Shown here in pieces: positions 5,093-11,891 of a stretch of 11,891 nucleotides of DNA; positions within the stretch are counted from its first letter, which is position 1; every line of letters begins with the position of its first letter. The notes beneath the pieces are model-generated. The model was not told the origin of the DNA. It saw only the letters and a list, made by a program, of their open reading frames with translations, and did no database searches. The stretch is from Devosia sp. (GTDB taxonomy: Bacteria > Pseudomonadota > Alphaproteobacteria > Rhizobiales > Devosiaceae), in contig JAQGKH010000266.1 in assembly GCA_028290225.1 (NCBI GenBank), positions 1 through 11,891 of the forward strand. The letters are read 5' to 3'. The translations under genes and the position numbers were made by a program.

Positions 5093-7525
5093 ATGACGGA
5101 CGTCAATCCCGCCGCTGGTGACACCAGCCGTGACCGGGTTTACCCAGTCCTCCCCTTGCGCGACATTGTCGTATTCCCCGGCATGATCGTGCCGCTGTTC
5201 GTGGGTCGCGAGAAGTCGGTCAAGGCTCTCGAAGAAGTCATGCGCGACGATAAGCATATTCTCGTCGTCACCCAGAAGAATGCGCAGGACGACGATCCGG
5301 CGCCTGATCAGATCTATGCCACCGGGACGGTCGCGACCGTGCTGCAGCTGCTCAAGCTTCCGGACGGCACGGTCAAGGTGCTGGTGGAAGGCCTGAGCCG
5401 CGCCACGATCGATCGCTATCTCCAGACTGTCGATTACTTCGAGGCCGAGGCCTCCATCGTGCCTGAACCCGAGGAAGACGCGACAGAGGTCGAGGCCCTG
5501 GCTCGCTCGGCTCAGACCGAGTTTGAGAACTACGTGAAGCTCAACAAGAAGATCTCGGCCGAGGTTGTCGCTGCTGTCGGGCAGATCGAGAGCCATTCCA
5601 AGCTGGCAGACACCATTGCCAGCCATCTGGTGATCAAGATCAACGAAAAGGAAGATCTGCTCTCGACGATTTCGGTCATCGAGCGGTTCCAGAAGATCCT
5701 TGGCCTGATGGAAGGCGAGATCGGAGTTCTGCAGGTGGAAAAGCGCATCCGTTCCCGCGTCAAGCGGCAGATGGAGAAGACCCAGCGCGAGTACTATCTC
5801 AACGAGCAGATGAAGGCGATCCAGAAGGAGCTGGGCGACGGCGAGGAAGGCACCAACGAGATTGCCGAACTCGAAGACCGGATCAGCAAGACCAAGCTCT
5901 CCAAGGAAGCCCGCGCCAAGGCCGACGCCGAGGTCAAGAAGCTCAAGGCGATGAGCCCGATGTCAGCGGAAGCCACCGTCGTGCGCAACTATCTCGACAC
6001 GCTGCTGGGGCTGCCCTGGGGCAAGAAGAGCAAGGTGAAGCGCGACCTGGTGCTGGCCGAAAAGGTGCTGGACGAGGATCACTATGGCCTTGAGAAGGTC
6101 AAGGAGCGCATTCTCGAATATCTGGCGGTGCAGGGCCGTACCGGCTCGCTGAAGGGCCCGATCCTGTGCCTTGTCGGGCCTCCGGGTGTCGGCAAGACTT
6201 CGCTGGGCAAGTCCATCGCCAAGGCGACCGGACGTGAGTTCGTGCGCATGGCCCTGGGTGGCGTGCGGGACGAAGCCGAAATCCGCGGCCACCGCCGCAC
6301 CTATATCGGCTCCATGCCCGGCAAGGTGATCCAGTCGCTCAAGAAGGTGGGCAAGTCCAACCCGCTGTTCCTGCTCGACGAGATCGACAAGATGGGCCAG
6401 GATTTCCGGGGGGATCCGAGTTCGGCATTGCTGGAAGTGCTCGATCCCGAGCAGAACCACACCTTTGCCGATCACTATCTGGAGGTCGACTACGACCTTT
6501 CGGATGTGATGTTCGTGACCACCTCGAACACCTTGAACATCCCCGCGCCATTGATGGACCGCATGGAGATCATTCGTCTGTCGGGCTATACCGAGCAGGA
6601 GAAGCACGCGATTGCCAAGCAGCACCTGATCCCCGAGACGCTCAAGGAGAATGGCCTGGCACCGGGCGAGTTCGTCCTGAGCGATGAGATGCTCACCGCC
6701 TTGATCCAGCGCTACACCCGCGAAGCGGGCGTGCGTAACCTCAAGCGTGAAATCTCCAAGCTGATGCGCAAGGCCGTGGCTGAGATCGTCAAGACCAAGG
6801 TCAAGTCGGTCACCATCGATGAAGAAACGCTGACCCGTTACCTAGGCGCCGACATCTTCAAGCATGGCGAGATCGAAGCCGAAGCGCAGGTGGGCCTGGT
6901 GACGGGTCTGGCCTGGACCTCGGTGGGTGGCGAGTTGCTGACCATCGAAGGCGTGATGACGCCGGGCAAGGGCCGCATGACGGTGACAGGCAACATCAAG
7001 GAAGTGATGAAGGAATCGCTGACGGCGGCGACCGCCTATGTGCGCTCCCGCTCCATCGAGTTCGGCATCAAGCCGCCGATGTTCGACACGCGCGACATCC
7101 ACGTCCACCTTCCCGAAGGCGCTACGCCCAAGGATGGTCCGTCGGCGGGTATCGGGCTTGCCACCGCCATTGTTTCGGTGATGACGGGCATTCCGGTGCG
7201 CAACGATGTGGCCATGACCGGCGAGATCACGCTACGGGGCAGGGTGCTGCCGATTGGCGGGCTCAAGGAAAAGCTCCTGGCGGCGCTGCGGGGCGGCATC
7301 AAGACGGTGCTGATTCCCGAAGAGAATGTTCGCGATCTCGCCGAGATCCCGGACATCGTCAAGGAAGGCATGGAGATCGTGCCGGTTTCGCGCATGGATC
7401 AGGTGATCGCGCGGGCCCTGGTGCGGACGCCCGAAGCGATCGAGTGGAACTTCGAGGACACGGTGCCCGCCGTATCCACCACGGTGGACACGGCTGATGA
7501 AGGGGTGACGGGCGGCCTGCATTAG
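5093..7525 (+). CDS. lon: ATP-dependent Lon protease (LonA type)
   Basis: This 810-aa cytosolic hexameric protease degrades misfolded and short-lived regulatory proteins, with the ATPase and peptidase on one chain. An N-terminal substrate-binding domain begins at YPVLPLRDIVVFPGM. It is followed by a long helical region containing QREYYLNEQMKAI, then the AAA+ module with Walker A GPPGVGKT at 362-369 and Walker B LFLLDEID at 425-432. The C-terminal peptidase has the catalytic serine S684 in PKDGPSAG and lysine K727 in GLKEKLL. They are 43 residues apart, as in E. coli (S679 and K722). The overall length is normal and the protein is intact. The open frame reaches back to 4973, but that upstream part contains the promoter candidate. 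The ATG at 5093 has AAAGGA at 5081-5086, six bases upstream, so I use it. lon has its own promoter region and terminator and is probably monocistronic. Confidence 0.98.
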   Translation: MTDVNPAAGDTSRDRVYPVLPLRDIVVFPGMIVPLFVGREKSVKALEEVMRDDKHILVVTQKNAQDDDPAPDQIYATGTVATVLQLLKLPDGTVKVLVEGLSRATIDRYLQTVDYFEAEASIVPEPEEDATEVEALARSAQTEFENYVKLNKKISAEVVAAVGQIESHSKLADTIASHLVIKINEKEDLLSTISVIERFQKILGLMEGEIGVLQVEKRIRSRVKRQMEKTQREYYLNEQMKAIQKELGDGEEGTNEIAELEDRISKTKLSKEARAKADAEVKKLKAMSPMSAEATVVRNYLDTLLGLPWGKKSKVKRDLVLAEKVLDEDHYGLEKVKERILEYLAVQGRTGSLKGPILCLVGPPGVGKTSLGKSIAKATGREFVRMALGGVRDEAEIRGHRRTYIGSMPGKVIQSLKKVGKSNPLFLLDEIDKMGQDFRGDPSSALLEVLDPEQNHTFADHYLEVDYDLSDVMFVTTSNTLNIPAPLMDRMEIIRLSGYTEQEKHAIAKQHLIPETLKENGLAPGEFVLSDEMLTALIQRYTREAGVRNLKREISKLMRKAVAEIVKTKVKSVTIDEETLTRYLGADIFKHGEIEAEAQVGLVTGLAWTSVGGELLTIEGVMTPGKGRMTVTGNIKEVMKESLTAATAYVRSRSIEFGIKPPMFDTRDIHVHLPEGATPKDGPSAGIGLATAIVSVMTGIPVRNDVAMTGEITLRGRVLPIGGLKEKLLAALRGGIKTVLIPEENVRDLAEIPDIVKEGMEIVPVSRMDQVIARALVRTPEAIEWNFEDTVPAVSTTVDTADEGVTGGLH

Positions 7526-7550
7526 GCCAACACGTTCGAAAGCTAAGGAG

Positions 7551-7578
7551 GCGGCGGTCCATTGGGCCGCCGCTTTTT
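7551..7578 (+). terminator. Intrinsic terminator after lon
   Basis: A 10-bp stem (7551-7560 with 7564-7573, one G-T pair) with a 3-base loop is followed by TTTTT. It starts 25 bp after the lon stop. Confidence 0.92.
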
Positions 7579-7866
7579 GTTGGCATGCAGGTGCGCAATG
7601 TCATGGGGTCCTGATGCTGGAGGCTTTCGGGACCGGCAGCCGGCGCAAACTGACGCAAGAGGTGGCCTGGAAGCGGCGATATCCCCGTTTTTCCCTCGGA
7701 AAACCGGGGCGCAAGCCTTGTCGACCCGGCTTTTCCGGTCCATTAACACCCTGAGCGCGTCAGTCGGGAGCAGCCCGGCATGCCTTGCGTCCTGGGCGGA
7801 ATCGCTCAAGGTGGCGCCATTTCCATGCTCGCCGTCACCGGCGGCCATTCACTGTGAGGAAACGCT
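7579..7866 (+). promoter_or_regulatory. hup upstream region with a long hairpin
   Basis: No gene is seen in these 288 bp. The clearest structure is a hairpin in which 7683-7694 pairs with 7698-7709 at 11 of 12 positions around a CTC loop. It is followed by a smaller inverted repeat, AAGCC (7713-7717) and GGCTT (7728-7732), leading into TTTT. A weak housekeeping promoter candidate is TTGTCG (7718-7723), 17 bp, CATTAA (7741-7746). If it is used, the hup leader is about 110 nt. Confidence 0.4.
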
Positions 7867-8145
7867 ATGAACAAAAACGATTTGGTTGGCGTCGTTGCTG
7901 ACAAAGCCACGATTACCAAGGCACAGGCGGCCGAGGCGGTTGATGCAGTGTTCGAAGCCATCGCCGAGTCGCTGAAGGCGGGCGATGAAGTCCGCCTGGT
8001 CGGTTTTGGCACTTTTGCTGTTTCGCGTCGCAAGGCATCGACGGGCCGCAATCCCGCAACCGGTGCCGAGATCAGCATTCCCGAATCCAACCAAGCCAAG
8101 TTCAAGCCGGGCAAGGGTCTCAAGGACGCGCTGAACCCCGCCTAA
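7867..8145 (+). CDS. hup: DNA-binding protein HU
   Basis: This 92-aa histone-like protein binds and bends DNA without strong sequence preference and compacts the nucleoid as a dimer. The helical N-terminal half carries the dimerisation core. VRLVGFGTF at 42-50 begins the beta saddle, and GRNPATG at 60-66 lies at the tip of the DNA-gripping arm, with R61, N62 and P63 at the same positions as in E. coli HU. The end, FKPGKGLKDALNPA, is the usual C-terminal helix. Length and motifs fit HU rather than integration host factor, which carries longer family-specific ends. The ATG has GAGGA at 7856-7860, six bases upstream. Placement directly after lon matches hupB of E. coli. A terminator follows 13 bp after the stop. 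The gene is expected to be highly expressed. Confidence 0.97.
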   Translation: MNKNDLVGVVADKATITKAQAAEAVDAVFEAIAESLKAGDEVRLVGFGTFAVSRRKASTGRNPATGAEISIPESNQAKFKPGKGLKDALNPA

Positions 8146-8158
8146 GACGTCAGTCATC

Positions 8159-8192
8159 AAGGCTCCGTGGGCACTTTGCCGCGGAGCCTTTT
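8159..8192 (+). terminator. Intrinsic terminator after hup
   Basis: AAGGCTCCG (8159-8167) pairs perfectly with CGGAGCCTT (8182-8190). Part of the 14-base loop can also pair (GGCA with TGCC), and the 3' arm runs into TTTT. Confidence 0.9.
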
Positions 8193-8203
8193 CGGAGGCA
8201 GGG

Positions 8204-8232
8204 TTGACGCGCCTCCTTGCGCGCCCTAATCA
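8204..8232 (+). promoter_or_regulatory. Candidate promoter of tRNA-Val
   Basis: TTGACG (8204-8209), a 17-bp spacer and TAATCA (8227-8232) fit a housekeeping promoter with a good -35 and a weak -10. It sits 29 bp before the mature tRNA, just after the hup terminator. Confidence 0.5.
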
Positions 8233-8261
8233 ATGCCCCAGCACCGGCCCAAGTGGCCCGT

Positions 8262-8337
8262 GGGCGATTAGCTCAGTTGGTAGAGCGCCTCGTTTACACC
8301 GAGGATGTCGGCGGTTCGAGTCCGTCATCGCCCACCA
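8262..8337 (+). tRNA. tRNA-Val (anticodon TAC)
   Basis: A full cloverleaf is visible: acceptor GGGCGAT/ATCGCCC, D arm GCTC...GAGC, and anticodon stem CCTCG/CGAGG with loop TTTACAC (anticodon TAC at 8295-8297). The T loop is TTCGAGT, the discriminator base is A, and CCA is encoded (8335-8337). It is 76 nt with CCA and reads valine GUA-type codons. It has its own promoter candidate and terminator. Confidence 0.97.
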
Positions 8338-8358
8338 AACCTTGCAGGCCAAGGTTTT
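8337..8358 (+). terminator. Terminator after tRNA-Val
   Basis: AAACCTTG (8337-8344) pairs with CAAGGTTT (8350-8357) around a 5-base loop and ends in TTTT (8355-8358). The stem starts at the last base of the encoded CCA. A further short hairpin (CCGTCC 8411-8416 with GGACGG 8422-8427) has no T tract and is not called. Confidence 0.7.
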
Positions 8359-8573
8359 GCGATTTCCAAAAGCTCCGAGCCGGCGCATGTCGCGCCTTTG
8401 ACCCGCTTTTCCGTCCAAGAAGGACGGTGGCGCTTCTTGCCTGCCGATGTGCGGGGGAGGGTCCGCGGTCGACCTCAAGGCCCGAGGATTGTCGGATCGC
8501 GAATACCGGCGCCGCGGTCTTGAAGCAGTGTGATCGTATTGGAGACATGGTGGAGCCTGTCGGCCTTGAGCAG

Positions 8574-9275
8574 CTAGGCTGGATCGAGGCGCTCTATGCC
8601 GTTTCGGGTTACCTCGACGCGCTCAACCGAAGCAGTCTGCATTTGCCCGGCTTCTATTCTGCGGTTGAGCTCGGAAATGCTCCGCTCCACGTCCTGGAAA
8701 TCGAGTCCTTGAAGGCTGGGCAGGGTGTAGTTCCACCATTGCAGGCGCAGCAGCTCCTGCACTGTGTCGTCGTTGAAACGCATGCGTAGCAACTTGGCGG
8801 GTACGCCCGCGACGATCGCATAAGGCGGGACATCCTTGGTCACGATGCTCCCGCCGGCAATCACCGCGCCACTTCCGATTCGGACGCCCATCTGGATCAT
8901 AGCTCCAGCTCCGATCCACACATCGTGGCCAATGACAGGGGCTGATCTACGTATTTCCGGGGGAAGCTTGATTGCGGCCTTGAACTGATCGAATTCCTTC
9001 CAGCCGGAAAATCCGCCCGCTGCGCCATACTGAAAGGGGTGCGTGCTCAGGAACGTTGTTGGGTGATTGCCATCGCCGATGCGGATGTCCGGGCCCAGTG
9101 AGCAGAACCTGCCGATCGAGGACGCACAGTTGACGGTTCCGGAACGCATGTACGAATAGCGGCCAATGGCACAGCTCGAGTGAAAAACCGCCTGGCCCAG
9201 GGTAACGGGTAGCTCGATGCGCAAAGCCGCAGCTGAAGAAATATTCGCCAGCGAGCTGATATAGAAGCCGTTCAC
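8574..9275 (-). CDS. Hexapeptide-repeat O-acyltransferase (xenobiotic/CatB-like family)
   Basis: This 233-aa left-handed beta-helix acyltransferase would transfer an acetyl group from acetyl-CoA to a hydroxyl. Substrates in this family range from chloramphenicol to surface sugars. NHPTTFLSTHPF at 70-81 matches the family's NH...STxPF segment, so H71 is the likely catalytic histidine. Hexapeptide repeats run through VIGHDVWIGAGAMI to VRIGSGAVIAGGSIV, followed by the closing motif AIVAGVPAKL around 153-162. The substrate cannot be told from sequence; sugar or polysaccharide acetylation is as plausible as drug modification. The start is a GTG at 9273-9275, because a stop lies four codons upstream; its ribosome-binding site is weak. 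It is the only minus-strand gene here, lies alone between tRNA-Val and tRNA-Asp, and uses ATA three times and AGA and CTA twice each, codons rare in its neighbours. This suggests acquisition by transfer. Confidence 0.88.
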   Translation of the reverse strand: MNGFYISSLANISSAAALRIELPVTLGQAVFHSSCAIGRYSYMRSGTVNCASSIGRFCSLGPDIRIGDGNHPTTFLSTHPFQYGAAGGFSGWKEFDQFKAAIKLPPEIRRSAPVIGHDVWIGAGAMIQMGVRIGSGAVIAGGSIVTKDVPPYAIVAGVPAKLLRMRFNDDTVQELLRLQWWNYTLPSLQGLDFQDVERSISELNRRIEAGQMQTASVERVEVTRNGIERLDPA

Positions 9276-9795
9276 CGTTCCAACCTACGCTCAACACAAT
9301 ATTGCGGCCTTGTATCAATGGGATCATCGGAAGGCGAGGTGGGACAGTCCCGAGACGGAGGCGTCAGATCGCAGCAGGGGCCGAAATGGACGGAACCCGT
9401 ACGCCTCACGCGAGGCTCTCCGTGCCTGCGGGGAGGATAGGGCTGAACTGGCCGCCATGTTTTTACCCCGGGCTTTTGAGGGGCACCCGGCACCATCCCG
9501 GCGGGGTAAGCGCGGCGAGGCGGCAGCAGCTCAAGCTTGGCACATTGCCAAATAGCGGCGATCCAGCGGCGCAGGCAAGGCCGGGTCCCAGCATCCACCG
9601 CCAGCTAAGGCGTCGGGGCATTTGCCCCGGGCTGCACGCAGGGTGCTGATACAACGAGCGTCATCTACAAAGGCACGCTTGGTTCTGAGGCTTGGTTAGC
9701 TTTGCTCCGTACCTCCTTTGTGATCGCCCCACGCGCCGAGTTTTCCACAGCCTTCGCAGTTCAACGAAATTTCTCCGCGAAATTTTGCTGACCGC
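9276..9795. other. Gene-free stretch upstream of the acyltransferase
   Basis: No open frame here has a ribosome-binding site or a product I recognise; those present are short and rich in Arg, Pro and Gly, as in noncoding GC-rich DNA. The end next to the acyltransferase is AT-richer and may hold its promoter, but I cannot place boxes. A 6-bp GC hairpin occurs at 9614-9629 without a T tract. CGAAATTT is repeated at 9765-9772 and 9778-9785, just before the tRNA-Asp promoter. The stretch may contain decayed genes that are no longer readable by eye. Confidence 0.5.
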
Positions 9796-9824
9796 TTGAC
9801 TTGGACGGGGGGCGCCGGTACATC
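9796..9824 (+). promoter_or_regulatory. Candidate promoter of tRNA-Asp
   Basis: TTGACT (9796-9801), 17 bp and TACATC (9819-9824) lie 34 bp before the tRNA. The -35 box is close to consensus and the -10 box is weak. Confidence 0.5.
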
Positions 9825-9858
9825 GACGCCACGTTGCGCAGACAGACAGTCTGCCGCT

Positions 9859-9929
<71 letters not shown>

Positions 9930-9935
<6 letters not shown>

Positions 9936-9977
9936 CCCTTTCTCGTTGATATTCAATGAGTTTATGAGGGGTGGCGC
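9930..9977 (+). repeat. Inverted repeat overlapping the 3' end of tRNA-Asp
   Basis: GCGCCACCC (9930-9938), which includes the last acceptor bases and the CCA, is perfectly complementary to GGGTGGCGC (9969-9977). An inner stem, 9942-9949 with 9953-9960 (one G-T pair), can form at the same time. There is no T tract. It might be a transcript-end structure or a relic of integration. Confidence 0.6.
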
Positions 9978-10408
9978 TGAACGGTTCGGACCAAAGTCAA
10001 AGTTCTGAGCGTCGGCATCACTAACTTCCTTTAGCCAGTTTCAAGCCAAGCTTCGGTCTCTTGACCAAGCCATTCTGACCGGAGCCATTAGCGCGGCTGC
10101 GAGCCGCCCTGGCGGGTTTTCAAGCTTTCCATTCGCGCTAGTGGCAGTGGCTCATGTTGCTGCGCCAGTGGGTAGAGGCGCCAGCGCAAGGCAGGCGGAT
10201 GGCCAGTTCGTGCTGGCTCTCGTGAGGGACAGCGAAGCGGTCTATGTGCCCGGGTATGGGCAGCCCTGAACAGCGCGGGCCGCTCGTACACTTTGACCGG
10301 GCCGGACTTGTTCTGGCCCGTATTTGCAGGAGTTGAGTTGACCACCCGTCACGCGGGGATCACTGTGGAACCGAAAGATGGCTGCGCATACCGGACGGAG
10401 GTTCGATC
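9978..10408. other. Gene-free stretch before the GH172-like gene
   Basis: These 431 bp hold no gene I can support. A 6-bp stem (GCGGCT 10093-10098 with AGCCGC 10102-10107) is the only clear hairpin. The promoter of the downstream gene is not obvious. Its ribosome-binding site, GGAGG, is at 10397-10401. Confidence 0.5.
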
Positions 10409-11891
10409 GTGGCTCGTTGGCTCCTTACCACGCTGTGTCTCATCCTTGGTGCGCCTACGGCAAGCCAGGCAGGCGAAGCAGGGCCGCCACCCCCGCAGCC
10501 TGAAGCAAGCCTCCATGGCAATGCGATACAGCGCGAACCGCCCGTTATTCCGGTCGGATTGGATGCGTTCCGGATGTGGGAGCGCTGGCACCATCTGCGG
10601 ATCGGCATGCGCGCTTATATGCGCAGCACCTATGATCGAAGCGGGGGCAATCACCATGCCGATGCCAGTCACTTCCTGTATCAGCTGGCGGACGACCGCA
10701 ACGTCACTTTGGACTTTGAAGGATCGGGTGTTGTGGCGTTTGTCCGCCACAACCATTGGCATGGCAGCCCATGGCGCTATGTCGTGGATGGCACCGAGTA
10801 TGTGGTGGAGGAAAGCTCAACCCGGGATCCGAACAATCCGGTGCCAAACTCCGTGTTCCTGCCTGAGGCGGCCTTTCCTCACCCGCTGACCTGGACCTGG
10901 TCGACGACCAAGGGCGCCGATCTTTCCTGGGTGCCGATTCCGGTGGAGCGGTCGTTCCGCATGGAATACGCCCGAACCCACTACGGCACCGGCTATTACA
11001 TCTTCCAGCAGTTCGTGCCGGGCGCCAACTTGTCGAGCCCGATTCGCAGCTGGGACGCTGCGCCGCTCGATCCGGAAGTGCTGGAGCTCATCGAGCGATC
11101 CGGCAGCGATATCGCTCCGGCGGTCGAGTCGCTGGTTGGCCGACAGCTCGGCATGGAAGAAATCTCAGGCACTGTCGCGCTGGAAGGGCGGGCTGCGCAG
11201 ATGGCGTTTATCAGCGGCGCGCCGCGTCTTGTCCGCGCGCTCAAGATCTCGATCCCACGGGAGCGGGGCCTCGACCTGAGCAAGGTTCGGCTCAGGGTTA
11301 CCTGGGACGAGCGCTCGCATGCCTCGGTCGATGCACCGGTGCCACTCTTTTTTGGCACGGGCACGCTGTACAACCATGACGAGCGGGAATGGCTGGTCAA
11401 AGCTTTCCCGGTCAATGTGCGCTTCACCGGCGACCGCATCGAACTTGCCACCTACCTGCCGATGCCGTTCTTTCGTTCGGCGCGCTTCGAACTCGTGCCC
11501 GAGCCAGGGGTGACCATTGCTGACCTGCGCTGGTCGATCCGGACGCAGCCGCTCGACGCTCCGCCCTATCATGTCGGCTATCTGCATGCGACATACCGTG
11601 ATTTTCCGCAGCCGGAGCGGGGCCGTGATCTGGTGCTGCTCGACACTACGACGGTTGAAGGTGGCGGGGAGTGGGCGGGACACCTGGTCGGTACGGCGTT
11701 CATCTTTTCCCATGACGCTGATCTGATGACTCTGGAAGGGGATCCGCGCTTCTTTTTTGACGACAGCCGCACGCCGCAAGCCCAGGGCACGGGAACCGAG
11801 GAGTGGGGCGGAGGCGGGGATTACTGGGGCGGGCAGACGATGACGCTGCCCTTTGCTGGCCACCCGGTCGGCGGCCCACATGGCGCGCCCC
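10409..11891 (+). CDS. Secreted DUF2961 / GH172-family protein, probable glycoside hydrolase (cut by window end)
   Basis: The frame is open from the GTG at 10409 to the window edge, giving at least 494 residues with no stop seen. GGAGG seven bases upstream fixes the start. Residues 1-21 (MARWLLTTLCLILGAPTASQA) are a signal peptide with probable cleavage after A21, so the protein is exported. The rest follows the DUF2961 pattern: YDRSGGN at 75-81, a WVPIPVERSFRMEY segment, WDERSHASVDAPVPLFFGTG, then LEGDPRFFFDD and GTGTEEWGGGGDYWGG. Family GH172 was founded on a difructose dianhydride hydrolase, and other members act on D-arabinofuranosides. As I recall, its catalytic glutamates are 21 residues apart, and E443 and E464 here have that spacing. 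The substrate is unknown; a fructan, arabinan or other furanoside is inferred from the family. The gene stands alone as far as visible, and its partners may lie beyond the edge. Confidence 0.87.
   Translation, partial: MARWLLTTLCLILGAPTASQAGEAGPPPPQPEASLHGNAIQREPPVIPVGLDAFRMWERWHHLRIGMRAYMRSTYDRSGGNHHADASHFLYQLADDRNVTLDFEGSGVVAFVRHNHWHGSPWRYVVDGTEYVVEESSTRDPNNPVPNSVFLPEAAFPHPLTWTWSTTKGADLSWVPIPVERSFRMEYARTHYGTGYYIFQQFVPGANLSSPIRSWDAAPLDPEVLELIERSGSDIAPAVESLVGRQLGMEEISGTVALEGRAAQMAFISGAPRLVRALKISIPRERGLDLSKVRLRVTWDERSHASVDAPVPLFFGTGTLYNHDEREWLVKAFPVNVRFTGDRIELATYLPMPFFRSARFELVPEPGVTIADLRWSIRTQPLDAPPYHVGYLHATYRDFPQPERGRDLVLLDTTTVEGGGEWAGHLVGTAFIFSHDADLMTLEGDPRFFFDDSRTPQAQGTGTEEWGGGGDYWGGQTMTLPFAGHPVGGPHGAP

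Noticed and set aside
8217..8789. 190-codon + strand frame across tRNA-Val and the end of the acyltransferase
   Set aside because: It runs through a tRNA and its terminator and lies opposite a recognisable protein.
10293..10889. 198-codon + strand frame starting MTGPDLFWPVF
   Set aside because: It overlaps the GH172-like gene in another frame. That gene has the family motifs, signal peptide and ribosome-binding site, and this one has none.

Overview
The window looks like a high-GC alphaproteobacterial chromosome, most likely Hyphomicrobiales (Devosia-like). This is inferred from gene order, GC-rich third codon positions and the style of the proteins; no rRNA or phylogenetic search was available. 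All genes lie on the + strand except one acyltransferase gene.

Bases 1-8145 are a core protein-quality-control locus. It starts with the 3' end of tig (trigger factor, the ribosome-bound chaperone), followed by a textbook terminator. Next come a bifunctional NAD(P)HX-repair gene (nnr) and a 76-aa protein of unknown function. Then follow clpP, clpX and lon, which encode the peptidase and unfoldase of ClpXP and the Lon protease, and a gene for the nucleoid protein HU. The order tig/clpP/clpX/lon/hup is the same as in Escherichia coli, except that nnr and the small gene sit between tig and clpP. clpP and lon each have an upstream promoter candidate with the same architecture (TTG-type -35 box, 14-15 bp, CCTATYT), resembling alphaproteobacterial heat-shock (RpoH) promoters. 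A perfect 13-bp palindrome overlaps the -35 box of the lon candidate.

Bases 8146-9977 hold two tRNA genes, Val (TAC) and Asp (GTC). Between them, on the minus strand, is a hexapeptide-repeat acyltransferase with more AT-ending rare codons than its neighbours, plus about 520 bp without a convincing gene. This stretch looks like an accessory insertion next to tRNA genes, but no attachment-site duplication was found.

From 10409 to the right edge runs a secreted DUF2961/GH172-type protein, cut off by the window end. It has a signal peptide, a good ribosome-binding site and two conserved glutamates 21 residues apart, and it is probably a glycoside hydrolase acting on furanosides.

I see no CRISPR array, no transposase and no phage gene. 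The core locus is ordinary. The points most worth a second look are the lon and clpP control regions, the insertion between the tRNAs and the GH172-like gene.
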